A stretch of DNA of 64,000 nucleotides, from assembly GCF_027744825.2 (NCBI RefSeq), contig NC_071335.1, positions 11,427,001 through 11,491,000 of the forward strand, given 5' to 3'. Origin of the DNA: Synchiropus splendidus. Taxonomy: Eukaryota; Chordata; Actinopteri; Syngnathiformes; Callionymidae. A program made the position numbers and the translations under genes. How positions within the stretch are numbered: position 1 is the first letter of the stretch; each line of letters starts with the position of its first letter. Positions 1-12,200 of the stretch are shown in pieces. The notes under the pieces were generated by a model. That model was not told the origin of the DNA, did not search any database, and saw only the letters and a program-made list of their open reading frames with translations.

Positions 1-1585
1 TTTTTCAGCCCAAAGACATTCTGTGCTTCCCGTCAGTGGAAGTTGAGGAATTGCTCTCTGCAAGTGTTATTTTTTGCGATGTTGCACTGCTTTTTAATTT
101 GTTTCAGCAAGTTGGATGTGGATTTTTTTCACAGATAAAGTCGTGTTGTTGTTGCCCAAAGATAGTTGGCAATGGATGTTGCCATATATTCCCACAACTG
201 AGGCATGTTTTGTGTTGACCTCTCATTGACTTTCCCCAGCCTCTTACTCCAAACCTAACCGTCCTAAACAACCTCAACCAGGGCCTAAACCAAACTTAAA
301 TCCAATTCTAATGACCCAGTTATTTTTGAAGTTTTGATCCTTAAATTGAGGCTTAACCTCATGGGGACACACAAGTACCAAGTCCAAGTACCACAAGTAG
401 GTACACAAGAGGTAAATCTGTCAGGAATTAAGAAGGGGAAAATTGTAATCCATGAGGGATGAGAGCTGGAATATCTTTCTACAGGACAAGTGTTCATGCT
501 ACTCAGTAAAAGCACTTCTTCCTTCCTTCCTCTGTAGAGATGCTTGCACATTGGTGGTGATCTTGGCCATGGCCACTTAGACAGGGGCATCTAATGTTCG
601 ATTACACCTCGCACCTGTTCTTTGGTTTCACTGCCCAGCAGCTTTCATTTCACTCGGTTTGAGCCACAACAACACGTGACGCACTTGAAAGCAAGGTGAT
701 GTTTTTCAGTCAGTCAATAGTGAAATGAAAATGGTGGCAAAGTCTGAATTTCACACACAGCAAACAATAGCTGGCTGTTGTTTACATCTGCCTCCCAGCT
801 GGGTGTTAGTGGACATGTGAAGATCACACATGTCCACACGCACACTGATGTGTCTTCACATGTACAAAACATGCAATATTCATGCTGTTGAAGTGGAGGA
901 CTCAAAATCTGATGTTTTTCTTAGCAACAGTGATTATTTATTCAGCGTCTGGGTGACTTTTTTGTACCGCAACACACTTTGAATGAAATTCATCTGTAAA
1001 CTGATGCTTGAAATCTTTTTTTTTTTTTTTTTACAACAAGCCTCTTCAAAAAGATGATTTCCCCTGCGACGCTTTCGCTGAAATCATGAGACGCATCAAG
1101 TGTGATTTTACGCCGAACTTTATGCAACTTTCTACAAAAGAGGTTTATCAATTTTCCTGCAGCTCGACTGAATAGGAAATGTTAACAGCATCCGTTCACT
1201 TTATTATATGTGAGAAGCTTCTCTGTGGACTTGTGCTCCAGCAGCGGGAACGATTAAAACATGACCTGAGGACTGGAGGGTGTGGGAGTGCTGATAAAGA
1301 ACTAATGAAAGTGTCTGGAGATCTTGGAGTCAATGGAGAGATTGAAGAATCAGAAAATTCTGGCGTTGCTTACATCTCACCATGTGATGGTTCTCCACAC
1401 GCTCACAAGGACGTCTGCTTGAATAATCCTTTTATTGTCTGGACTCTAAAGAATAAGGATAACATTGTCTTTCTTTTAACCTCCCGCTGGATTTTGATTC
1501 AAAGTAGTCTGTACTGTTTCAATTCAAATTTAAAGGGTATATTTTGTGGCAGTTTTTGTATGTTGACTAACGCATTTGTCCAAAA
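1..1585. other. Non-coding DNA, no gene recognised
   Basis: Low-complexity to unique vertebrate DNA. I see a T-homopolymer near 1016-1032 and no exon with a recognisable protein motif. The open frames here are short, overlap on both strands and resemble nothing I know. Confidence 0.6.
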
Positions 1586-2034
1586 GGGTGGTGAGGCCAG
1601 TAATGTTGTATGGTTTGGAAACAGTGGCACTGAGGAGAAGACAGGAGGCAGAGCTGGAGGTAGCAGAGATGAAGATGCTGAGCTTCTCTCTGAAGTGAGC
1701 AGGATGGATAGGATCAGGAAGCAGTGTATCGGAGGGACAGACAGCACATGTGGTCAGGTGTTTAGGAGACAAAGTCAGAGAGGCTAGATGGAGATGGTTT
1801 GGACATGTACAGAGGAGAGAGAGCCAGTACATTGGTAGGAAGATGTTGAGGTTGGAACTGCCAGGCAGAAGGTGGAGAGGAAGGCCAAAGAGGAGATTTA
1901 TGGAGGTGGTGAAGGAGGACATGAGGTTTGTAGGTTTGAGAGAAGAAGAAGCAGAGGACAGGGTGAGATGGAGGGAGATGATCTGCTGTGGCCACCCCTG
2001 AAGGGAGAAGCCTAAAGAAGAAGCAGACTAAAGC
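1586..2034 (+). mobile_element. RTE-clade LINE, 5'-truncated 3' end
   Basis: This is the 3' terminus of a non-LTR retrotransposon abundant in fish. Translation gives the familiar C-terminal tail of RTE reverse transcriptase proteins (GDKVREARWRWFGHVQRR, then a GRPKRRFM block and REEEAEDRVRWRE). A very short 3' untranslated segment ends in a GAAGAAG-type repeat near 2015-2030. The copy is truncated at its 5' end near 1586, as is usual for target-primed reverse transcription. No target duplication is evident by eye. The clade name (RTE, Expander/Rex3-like) comes from remembered consensus. Confidence 0.85.
1588..2001 (+). pseudogene. RTE-type reverse transcriptase C-terminal fragment, broken
   Basis: The fragment starts mid-protein with VVRPVMLYGLETVAL and RQEAELEVAEMKML, then loses the family frame near 1695. 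A base appears to be missing and an in-frame TGA results. The family frame returns before HVVRCLGDKVREA near 1747, apparently through a 4-base insertion, and runs to a normal stop at 1999-2001. So the original frame is recovered by two compensating indels. The catalytic domain is absent because the element is 5'-truncated. It can only be a relic with no enzymatic role. Family assignment is by motif recognition; the indel interpretation is an inference against the remembered consensus. Confidence 0.75.
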
Positions 2035-3445
2035 ATGTGTTCTCATTTGCCTTCTCTCTTTATTCTTCTAAGTTCAGGAGACACCATGGCTGCAGGGTCA
2101 AACACCAACTCTGTAACTGTAACTGAGGAGACCGGTCACCTGTGGAATCAAATCATCTGCCCAAAATAGTGGCCGCATTCATTGAAATTTCTCCAATTCA
2201 TCTTCCTGGGCCAGAGCCAGTCTGTGGGTAGATGATGCTTCATGACACAGTATTGAAAGGTTAGATTTCATGAAACAGTGTTCTGATTTTCAGCGGACAC
2301 GAGGTGGCACTGTCTGCTGGGAAGTTTCTGAATTCAATGACACTTCACTTCATGTCTCAACCAATAGTGCCTCTGAAAATTAAGATACTGTATCATCAAC
2401 CAAGCAATACTGTTTCATGATACCTCCTCAACCCTGCCAGCTGCCTTTGTTGTACATGCTAAAGCATGAGGCTGCTGTGAACAAAGGTGAGGTGGACTCA
2501 TGTCTGTATCTTCTCACTTTGATGGTTTTGATCCACAGTTCAGTCCAGTCCCTTGAGCAGCGGCTACCGTTTTTTCCAGGTGATGCCTCCTGTTGAGCTG
2601 ATGCAGTCAACTGTGACCCAGATTCAGGAAGCATTGGTCAGTCACCAAAGAAGGACACAGACACAAGAAAGTGGGTTTGAGGCCAGTAAGCACAAGAGTG
2701 AGTTAGCTATCTTGCATGATGGACCATGGGACAGCGGGTCTATTGAGGTCAGGAACGGCAGGCAACTTCAAAATGGTTGGGATCTCTTATTACATGAATG
2801 CACAGGGCAGCTCCTCAAGGGGTGGAAATCAAACATTATTCCTCAAACGTGGGTAAACAAGAGGATGGCACTTTCGGGAACATACCAAACTCCTTGCCAC
2901 CTGTGGGTGGATGGACTGAATTGTCTTCCTGTCTCTTCCTTGAGGATATGACTGACACATTGTGAGACCATACAAAACCTTGAGGTCCTTACCAACCACA
3001 GCCACCTCCCAATAAGGCGCCGTCTTCTCACTGAATTCATTATTTTCCAGACCCTCCAATCTAAAATGGCAACCTGTTCTTAGCTGAACTGTGGGTCATA
3101 CTGAAGTGTAACAAACATAATTGAAGCTTCAGGGAAACCAACTAATACTAAATGAACAACAGAGTGTTAACTGAATTTATCGTAAAACTCTGTTGTGAAA
3201 ATCATCATGTTCCTACAGGGATCTCCTACGGAGTGAGTCTGAATTTGATGGAGCAGCTCTTTCTTAATGTCACAGTAAATATGGAGGCAGAACAAACGCA
3301 CACTTGAGCGATGCAATATGTGTCTGCAGGCATTTTGGGAGCCAGGTGCTCAGGTAAGAAAAAAAGTGGCCCTCATCGCAAAAAATTCTTCATGTCATTG
3401 TTATCGCATTGCGCATGACTGCTTCAGTGCCATTTTAGAGGTGAT
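2035..3445. other. Non-coding DNA, no gene recognised
   Basis: Mixed-composition unique DNA. The longest open frame (about 2553-2951, +) has no motif I recognise and no flanking splice signals that stand out, so I do not call it. Confidence 0.5.
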
Positions 3446-3890
3446 GAACCTTTGTAAGTGCAGGAGTTCCTGATCCACTGATCACACTGATGCACAAGAC
3501 ACGTGGCAGCTAGGATGATAACAACAACAACAAACATGGAGGAATCCCTGAACAAAAGCAAACAAAAGCATCTGTTTGCTTTTGTTCAGGGAGGATTTTC
3601 ACTACACAATGGCCAGGGTTTCCACTACTCTGAATGGACTTGAAATCCTTATAAAATTGAAATGCTATTGAGGTGCTATTGTCAAACTGATGCAGAATAA
3701 ACAGTATTTTGTTGTCTAAATGTATGTATGGCTCCATCATTTGATTCAGTAACATACCTAATTCATTCCAAGTGAAAAATGTGGCTTCTTGTGGCAAATA
3801 TTCTTATACCATTAAACTGCCATTAATTGAGATTAATTCATCACAAATTCTCGAATTAACTAGATTAATTTTTTAATCAAATCCCACCCA
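3446..3890 (+). repeat. Dispersed repeat, copy A (hairpin repeat family)
   Basis: This segment is nearly the same as 57231-57716 in the same orientation. The first ~190 bases differ at only a few positions. The second part is more diverged and lacks roughly 55-60 bases that copy B has (57440-57505). The right end is rich in ATTAATTC/TTTTTTAATC motifs and resembles the terminus of nonautonomous hAT-like repeats common in fish. That class call is tentative. The element carries the perfect inverted repeat listed separately. No coding capacity is apparent. Confidence 0.85.
3545..3592. repeat. Perfect 20-bp inverted repeat with 8-nt loop (copy A)
   Basis: Left arm 3545-3564 is exactly complementary to right arm 3573-3592, with loop AAAGCATC at 3565-3572. 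The left arm also contains most of a direct duplication of AACAAAAGCA. The same 48 bases occur unchanged at 57330-57377. Confidence 0.95.
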
Positions 3891-6800
3891 GTTAGTTTAC
3901 TTCTGCTGCGTAGCTGATCGCACATCAGCCAGTCCCGTCATAGTCAAAAACATCCTGGATCGAAGTACACCGTTTTTACCTTTCTGTCTACGGTTTCCAG
4001 TCAGAGGTGCCATTTGACTGTCAGAGGTTTGTGTCAGAAAACAAAATACATTCAGGCGGAATTGAATGGAATGAGAAGACTTTAAGAATGGAGTTAAAAA
4101 GGCAACTTTTCTCATGCAGGGAAAAATGGCTGAGGGTCCAAGTGTCTGTTAGTCAGCCATCTTGGACCGTACAATGTGTGAGAACAAATACAGTATGTCA
4201 TGAGCGTTGACTTCAGAAAGTGTCCCTCACATTACGTGAAGGTCACCAGAGTCTTTTCAAAGACTAGTACTCACAAATGATCTTTTCAAATATAACTGTA
4301 TTTTTTCTGGGAAAGAGTGTTCAGGTTAAACACCATGCAAGCACATGCTTCTGTCGTATTTTAAAATGCCATGCAAGCCATTTGCTTATCTTGCTGTGCA
4401 GAACATTTCATGCATACACACAACACCATAGGTCTGCATCAAACCCTTTGCTATACTGACTTCACTTGAGTTCCTTAAGAAATAATAACAGACGAATGCG
4501 TGACATTTTATGTAAAATCTACAGCAGATGGATAAAAACGCCTGTAATTGCTGTTGTCAGGGAACATAACTTATCTTTTTTGTTTGACTGTTTAACCTTG
4601 TGAGCAAATAAAAATGCAATTATCCTTCTGTCGCTGGTTGCTGCACCTTCTCAGCTCCACCTTCTTCACACATGCATCTGCTGTTTGTTGTCTTCAAAAT
4701 ATTAAAACCGCCGTTGTTGTTTTTTCACTCCATAATTTAAATGTCCTGATATAGCCTCCTTTCGGGCATGAAAATTCATGGTGTCTCCATATTTTTGGCT
4801 GCAGCAGACAAGCTATAGCTGAAACATACAGCAAACTTCAATTTCAGTGAGCATATGATGGATTTTTTTGTGTTGGTGTTTCATTTAAAATACACTGTTC
4901 TCACCTGCCGACAGGCAAATGGTAGTGAAGGAAGTCACATCTCGACAGCTTTCACCAAAGTGCAAAGGGAGAGGTGAGACATGTGATAGTTGTCACCCAT
5001 TTATTCACACATTCATTTTTCATTTCTTTGATTTTGTGTTGTGAAAGACGAGTCTTGTGGTTCGCTCATCAGTGAACCACTGCAGTGTTTCCTCAGATCA
5101 GAATTATAATTATCAGCAGTGGGTTCAGTCGTCACATCATGGTGCCACTTGTGCACATCAAAGACGCCGTTTCTCTGGTCTTTGAACAGGTTGCAAATGA
5201 TCTGCAGAATTGTCTGATGCGTCCATCATGATCAGTCGCTTTGACAAGATGGTCCAAATGAATTGGAGGTGCCCCACCTCAACATTTAGTCATTGGTTAA
5301 CCAACCTCATGTTCCCGAACATCTGAACGTGTTCCCACATCTACCATGATCAATTCAGAATGACACTGGCTTTCTGAAAAAACATCAGCTGACAAGTGCG
5401 CAGGATATAGCTGGAGTGTTTGGTAATGGAAGGACAAGGAACTGGACACGGGAGGTTTAGTATTGGGGGGTTCCTGATGAGATAAGGGACTTGCAAAGGT
5501 GGAGGCTTGTGTCCGCCAATAACACAACATTCAGCTCAATACCATTACACCACTCCACTTTGCTTCTATATCTTTGCAATGTTCACAGTATAGTATACAC
5601 TATTATTACAGAGGGATTGTTTTGCACTCTATTTATTTTTCCACATGCCACTGCCAGATGACCAGGGGTGGCAGAGGGTCCCTTTTTCACAGCTGAACAG
5701 GAGGAGGCTGTTTGCAACATGGCTGTGAAAAACAATGCCATAAGACAGAGGGATACAGAGTGCCGTTAGTGAGGACACCAACATCTTTGGCATCATGCAC
5801 ACACTCCGCTTCCCAACTGTTGACAGGGTGCTGAAAAGACAACATGGAGCAGCTGCACACTGTTGCATTTGAGAAGAGTAGAGTGAAGGAGCTGCTCTCC
5901 CTGTGTAGAATGGGGTAAGACTGTAGACAGTGCAATGTAGTGCAGTGATATGCAGGACGGTATGTGTGACCTTCACACGTTTGCTGTGGCTGCAGAATAG
6001 ACAGATGCATCAATGGAAAAACGTTGGACGAAAAATGTTTTGCTTTGCAGGTCAACGTATCGGTGTTTCTTCCCCAGGAGATGCTCTAGGTAGGTGGGGA
6101 TTTACAATGCACGCCAACGTTAACAACCTCTCTTTACATATTTACACTGGCTCTTACTTGCAATATATCGCCCCGTAACACGACTCTCATCCTTACTGAC
6201 CCTCGCCATTGGAGGGGCTTTATTTCCTAACACACTGCTGCATTAAAGGTGCACCGTCTGTCACATGACATGCTGCCCACGGTGTCAGGGTATGTTGCGG
6301 AAGGCAGAATATATGAATGCTGAAGGCTGACTTTGGGCATGGGGGTGAGGATGTGTGGTGTCCGGATATATGGGTTCTTTTATTTTATTTTATTTTATTC
6401 CAAAGTACTTCCCTAGTTGGTGGGATTCCCACTGACCATGGCAATACATTGGATTCTGATTCTGATTCAACCATCCACGGCTGCATAGCTACAGTTGATG
6501 TGCCTGGCCAATAGTGTTGCAACCCCTGAGAACCCATGTGCAGATTGTTGGCCCATATAACAGAGCGCCTTGTCACTGCTTTACGCTCGCTCATGCCTGA
6601 ACATGAGAGATTCACTCCAACTTGCCAGTCAGTTTTCTTCCCCCCCAAGAACGTTTCTAAGCTTCAACAGCCTTGTATCGAGATGACCCATCTGGCTGCC
6701 ATGGTGATGCCGTGAAGACATCACAGCTAAGGTTGACACACATCCCTTGATATATGGAATTGTACTGTACTCAAAGTGCAAATCATGCGTAGGTTATTGA

Positions 6801-8925
6801 ACTAACATGGGAGGTATTCAGTAGTCTTCAACACACCAAGGTGCTGCTACCTTTGAAACCCTCCTAGTGAGTGGAGAACCAACATTTTTGTCTCTACCTG
6901 GCAGAATAGGAGGGCAGGAGCCTGGAGTGTGTGTGTACAACAGATTGTTAATCCCAACGCGTCATAATATTTTCAAGTGGATTTTTGCATCCAATGCTGA
7001 TGCTGAAGTCAGCTCTGCACGTTGTGTTTCAATCGAGATAAATGGAGCTCTTCCTGTGTGACGTTCCAAAAGGAGAGGCTGACATTCGGACGTGTGTGAT
7101 CTTTGACCCCTTGGAGGGTCTTGGATGTGTTGCTGGATATCACTCAATATAACTTTAACATCACGTTCAGACCTTTTGTGTTATGCACTGTGGTAGCATC
7201 ATTAAATCAAATATCTCCCTTTTGATGAAAGGAGGGTGGTAAGAGGGGCGGGGGGTTGGAGGGAAGACGCTTTTTGGTTCCACTGACCTGCACATCAACG
7301 ATGGTGATCACGACTTAAGCAGCCACTTAGGAATTGCAGGGCCTGCTCAGCAAAGGGAGTCCCTCATTTGGGAGCATGAAGAGTGGCAACCCTCATCCCA
7401 GCAGAGGCCGGAAAGGATGACTCCTCCCCTGCTGCATCACAAGAGAAGCTGCGGTTTGCTGTGATGTGGGTGAGAATTTTGAGGATTTTGAGCAAGTACG
7501 CATCCATTGTGTTTCCAATTCGGACATATTTGCACCTGCAACAGATGTCTAAGACAGAAATTTGATAAAGTTAAATGACCGCATCATGGAAGAAATGTCT
7601 GGGTGAATAAAACCCTTTGCTGACCCCCAGTGGTTCAACCCCAGACCATGTTATTGTGGGACAAAAAGCCCTGCAACTTGGAATAACTGGGGGATGGGTG
7701 CAGTCTGTGTTCACGCGTCCGTGTCCTGGCAGTGGTGGGAAGCGTTTGCACTTGTTTCTTCAAAGTGAGTGCATTAAAACACTCAGAAGAAAATGTGATG
7801 GATGTTTGACTTTGTGTCTTTTCTCCTCTGATCCTTAATTTTGATGTCTGAAATGGATGGCGGGCACGCGCGCGCATGCACACACGCACGCACTATAAGC
7901 ACAGCCACCTGCTGGCCATGAACAGCGTCTTTGTGAGTGACTCAATTATCTCATTTGCCTTCGCGTCACGCTCCATAAACACTGCGGCCAAAAAGCAGCG
8001 GCCCAGTCTGTTTGATGAGAGCAGATCATAAACCTGATTTTACAGCATCCCAAGACACGGCATTTAAAAATTCTGTCAAGAGTTGGTGCTCACCACGGTC
8101 AGCTCAGTCCTGCAGGCAAATGGCACCAAAGCTTGGTTATAGCAGGCTCAAGTTGTACGTAGGTGTATCCGTTCCACTTTTGTGTCCTGAAATACATGGT
8201 GAGTGATAGCTGTCAATTCCTTGGTTAAAAAATGGTGTTTATTTATTTATTGAGGAAGATATTATTGATGGGAAAACAGCTTTTAATATACTGTTACACT
8301 TCACAAACGATAATGAAATAGGTTGATAGAGTGATTTTCAGTGAATATGTATCGATATTTTTGAATTTTAGTGCATGTAAGAATGTAAATCTTACTTAAA
8401 TGACACTTGAAACAGAAGATTTTTTTTTTTCGTTCAGGGTTTTCTGATTCAGAAGCAAATCATTAACAAGAGGTCTGTTGGAAATGGCATGATTTTCAAC
8501 TGAAACACTCCCCAAATACTTTTTAAAATTATTATTATTTTGCCCCTCTTCACACCACCTCACTCCATGAAACTTTTGTTTAGCGTAGTTTTGGCCTTTC
8601 ACCCACAATGATCCCAACCTGCGTTCACTGAGTTCAGTTCAAGCAATTCTGCTTGTGTTTATTTATTATTTATTAATGTATTTATTACCACAGGCATTTA
8701 TTTCTTGTTTCTGTCATGATCTCCGCTTATCTTGGTTTCCCTTTGTCCTGCCACTTCTGTGCCCTTCAGTCTCTGCAGCTCAACTGATATTAGAGCTGCA
8801 GCTGCTGCTCTAAATCTCCTCTGCTCCAGCGATGTGCGCCAGATTCTCTGCGTTTGCATGTGTTTGGACAGTTTGTGTTTGCTTTGGACAATTATTATAA
8901 TTATTATTTTATGATTTTTTTTTTT
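3891..8925. other. Non-coding DNA, no gene recognised
   Basis: About 5 kb of apparently unique DNA. It holds a short TTTTA microsatellite at 6377-6399, a CG/CA-rich stretch at 7860-7890 and T-rich runs near 8420 and 8910-8925. No exon, RNA gene or further transposon is recognisable by eye. Confidence 0.5.
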
Positions 8926-9173
8926 TCCACACGCCAGCTTAGTGGTTAGCACTCTCGCCTTGAAGCAAGAAGGTTACCCCCCCTTCAATTCCCGGGTCGG
9001 ACCAGTGGCCTTTCTGCATGGAGAACTAACTCAATTCCATGCCCCTAGGTTTGTGTGTGTGTGAATGGTGTGTGAACTGAACTGGTGACCTGTCCACGGT
9101 GTATTTCTGCCTCCCTGAACACTGAACAGGACTCAGCAACAGTTAACTGACAATGTAATGTATGTAAGTATGT

Positions 9174-9174
<1 letters not shown>
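8926..9174 (+). mobile_element. tRNA-derived SINE with L2-type tail, degraded
   Basis: The head matches the polymerase III promoter of a tRNA-derived SINE. An A-box-like segment lies at 8938-8953 (GCTTAGTGGTTAGCAC type) and a B-box-like segment at 8982-8992 (CTTCAATTCCC). Between them is the CTCGCCTTGAAGCAAGAAGG stretch characteristic of a widespread fish SINE. The body continues with ACCAGTGGCCTTTCTGCATGGAG and ends in a tail related to L2 LINEs (GGTGACCTGTCCACGGTGTA). The copy has lost much of the middle of the family consensus. Family identity is from memory. Confidence 0.8.
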
Positions 9175-9279
<105 letters not shown>

Positions 9280-12200
9280 GCATGCAATAAAAAGCCGTAT
9301 ATTAGATCATATGTAATCACAGTCAAAAACAGTTTTGATAAAGGCTCTAAAGCCTCCAGGAGCGAACATTACAATAATAGATATCACAAAGAATCAATGT
9401 GAAGTGACTGTATCTCTTTGAAGACTGATGTATACAGTTAAACAGAGAAACCTAGCTACACATGATCATATTGTAACTTTTGCATCTTAAAATTAGTAAT
9501 GAAGAAAGCTTTTGGAGACACATTATGCAAATAACCATTTTACATGCAGTAACTCCAGCTTGAAGACTAAATACTGAACTATAAAGCCATACTTGCATCT
9601 TCGCTGAGGACAAACATTCTTCAAAATATTGATAACATATATTGATTCATGCATTGAGTCTGTTATCATTGACGTTCTTTAACCTGAAGAAGGTCAGGCT
9701 GTGCGTTTTCCACCCTCTTTTTCTCTATTTTCATTTCCCCTAACAATAAATGACCTCTTTCATGGCCACTGCTACATGTAAACAATCGGCCAACATGGCC
9801 TCAGAATAATCATCTCTATGTTAAAGATGAAATACCACGTGTTGAAACGCATTCAAATGAAATATAAACAGGAGTAGGTCCACTGCTCGTGGAACTTAAG
9901 TCATGAGTCGAACATCTGAAGAGACAGACCGCGCGAGAACGGATGCCTTTTGGAGAGGGATTTAATTCTGATGATCAAAAACAGTGTTTTTATTTATTTT
10001 GAGGGGAGTTCTACCTTTTTATCAATTCATGAAACAGAAAACGCATTTTAATTTTTCCTGAATATTGGCAACATATTCACTTTTGGAACTTTTGGTCAGC
10101 AACATGAACCGTCGTATCACAAGACACTCCATATGTGTCTGTGTGTATGTGTTGTCGGAGGCTTTTCCTCACACAACATTTTATTTTTAGAAGAAGTGAA
10201 CTCCAACAAAGCATCCGGCCTGTCAGCAGGTGCAATGCTGATGCATTTCCATGTCTGTGACTTGAATGGAGTTTTTTCTATTTTGGCCATTGCAGGAGTC
10301 AAGCGCGTCACTTCTCAGCTCAGCTCTTTGTTGGCTGGTTTACTGTCACAGACCTCTTATCCCGACTTGAACTGCAGAATACTCTGCAGACACAATATTA
10401 TTCCTTATAATATTAATAAAATAATGTTCTCATAGACAAAAATCCAGAGCCAGGTCAGAAGCAGCGTGAATATTGATGAAAAATGTCGCTCACTGATCCA
10501 CAAACTCTAAACCAATGTGTCGGCAGATCCATTTTATCCAGACAGCTGGTCAGGCGCATGTGTTGGGACAAGAAGAGCAGGATGAAGGTGTTAAGGCCAC
10601 TGTAATATTTATGTGCACGTGTCTCCCAGACAACAAGTGACCTCCGACAGGCACCCAGAGTTGGAGGAGACAAAGGGAATACATATCCAGTCCTTGGATC
10701 TTGTAGATCCAACTTTTTGAAGTGGCGGAGAAAACTTTAAGTCCCTGATGAAACTCTTACTACTCGACCTGGATAAGTAGTAAAAAATGAATCTCACCAT
10801 AATGAATAATTAAATTGGGATAAATGAGGCGGTTTTATGCACTGTAATTTCACACTTTCTTCATGTTGCTCTCCCGCTTTTGCACTCCTCCTTCCCCGTT
10901 CTCCCTCTTCTTCCCCTCGGTGAAGTTCCGTACCCGCGCTGTTTGAGTGCACCTTCTCTCATTCCTCCCATTTCCTGCGTCGTCGGTCCCCCTCCTGACT
11001 CGCTGCCCAGCTACATTCCCTTCTTTCCAGGACATGTAGGCTGTGTGATATGTAAATGTGCAGACAGCTGCTCTCATTCTCCAAGTTTGATTCAGCCATC
11101 GGCGTAATTAACAGCTCCGCGAACTGTGACTCATCCTGAACTAGACGAGAACAGCTCCGAGAGCCGGTAGGATCACTGTCTTGTAGACTCCTGGTCTGTC
11201 ATTTGCGCCTTGACACTCAGGTACTGACTCAGTCTCCATTCACTTCACCCCTCTTTTTGCTTCTATATTGCTGTAATTCTGTTTTTCGTCATATGTCGCC
11301 ACTCAACGGAGACATGAGTCGACTCAGGAGGCCTTGGTTTAACTAACCCCAGCTTAACCCCAGTAAAATGCCTCTGAGCACACAGAACCATTGACGTAAT
11401 GAACAATCTCTGCGAAAAATGCACATACATTCATGATGAAAATCTGCAATTTATCAAGTCTGCAGGAAGTGGACCAAGCTACGGCAAGGGTCGCCTGTGA
11501 TTTCAAATCCTATGGGGGGCGCCTCTCCCTACGCACCAAGTCGCTGGATATGCACCACCGAAGCAACTCCAGCCTCAAATAAAGTCTGTTTCTGAGGGAC
11601 GACATGATGAATGTGACAGCGTGGTTTGTCCCACCGAATGCTTACAATTTTCCAAAAAATCGTTGAGCAACAATCCCAAACAGTTACCTTTTGTGTGTAA
11701 AGCAATTCACAACTGATGGGTCTCGCATTCAGTCACAAACGGAAAGCTACCAAGAAGGCTAGTTGAAGAAAGAGTGATGTGATCCTTACGCTCTGTCACT
11801 TGGTATATACAGCATATCGAATGATGATGTGCCTTACTCACTGTCCCACGAGCACCTATCACGACTGCAACACAGATGTATCATGGAAATCTGAGACGCA
11901 AAGTACACATGATCGTAGTCGGTATTTGATGGTGTGGGAGTGGCAGCACTGAGCCCTTCTCCCTTCACTGGATGACCGGGGCCTGTGGAACTGTCCATGG
12001 TGCTCTGCTCCTGTTGGAAACATTCTCGTTGTTCTGTGCTTAATAAGGCTCTACTCTACTCTGAATGTTTGCATCAGTGCTCTGGCTGTGGCAGAAACAG
12101 AAGCTGTGCGAGTCGCAGTCGACCCAAACTTTCATTCATTGGTTACGTCTTTGCAACACAGAGGCAAATGGGCTTTGGCCTCCTTTTCTCGGCAGCAGAG

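Noticed and set aside
1179..1787. 202-codon open frame on + strand
   Set aside because: It reads the RTE relic in the wrong frame in its second half. The first half has no recognisable motif.
5765..5870. Short stretch reading EDTNIFGIMHTLRF in one frame
   Set aside because: It looked protein-like for some 40 codons, but stops close it on both sides and I can match it to no transposase or host family.
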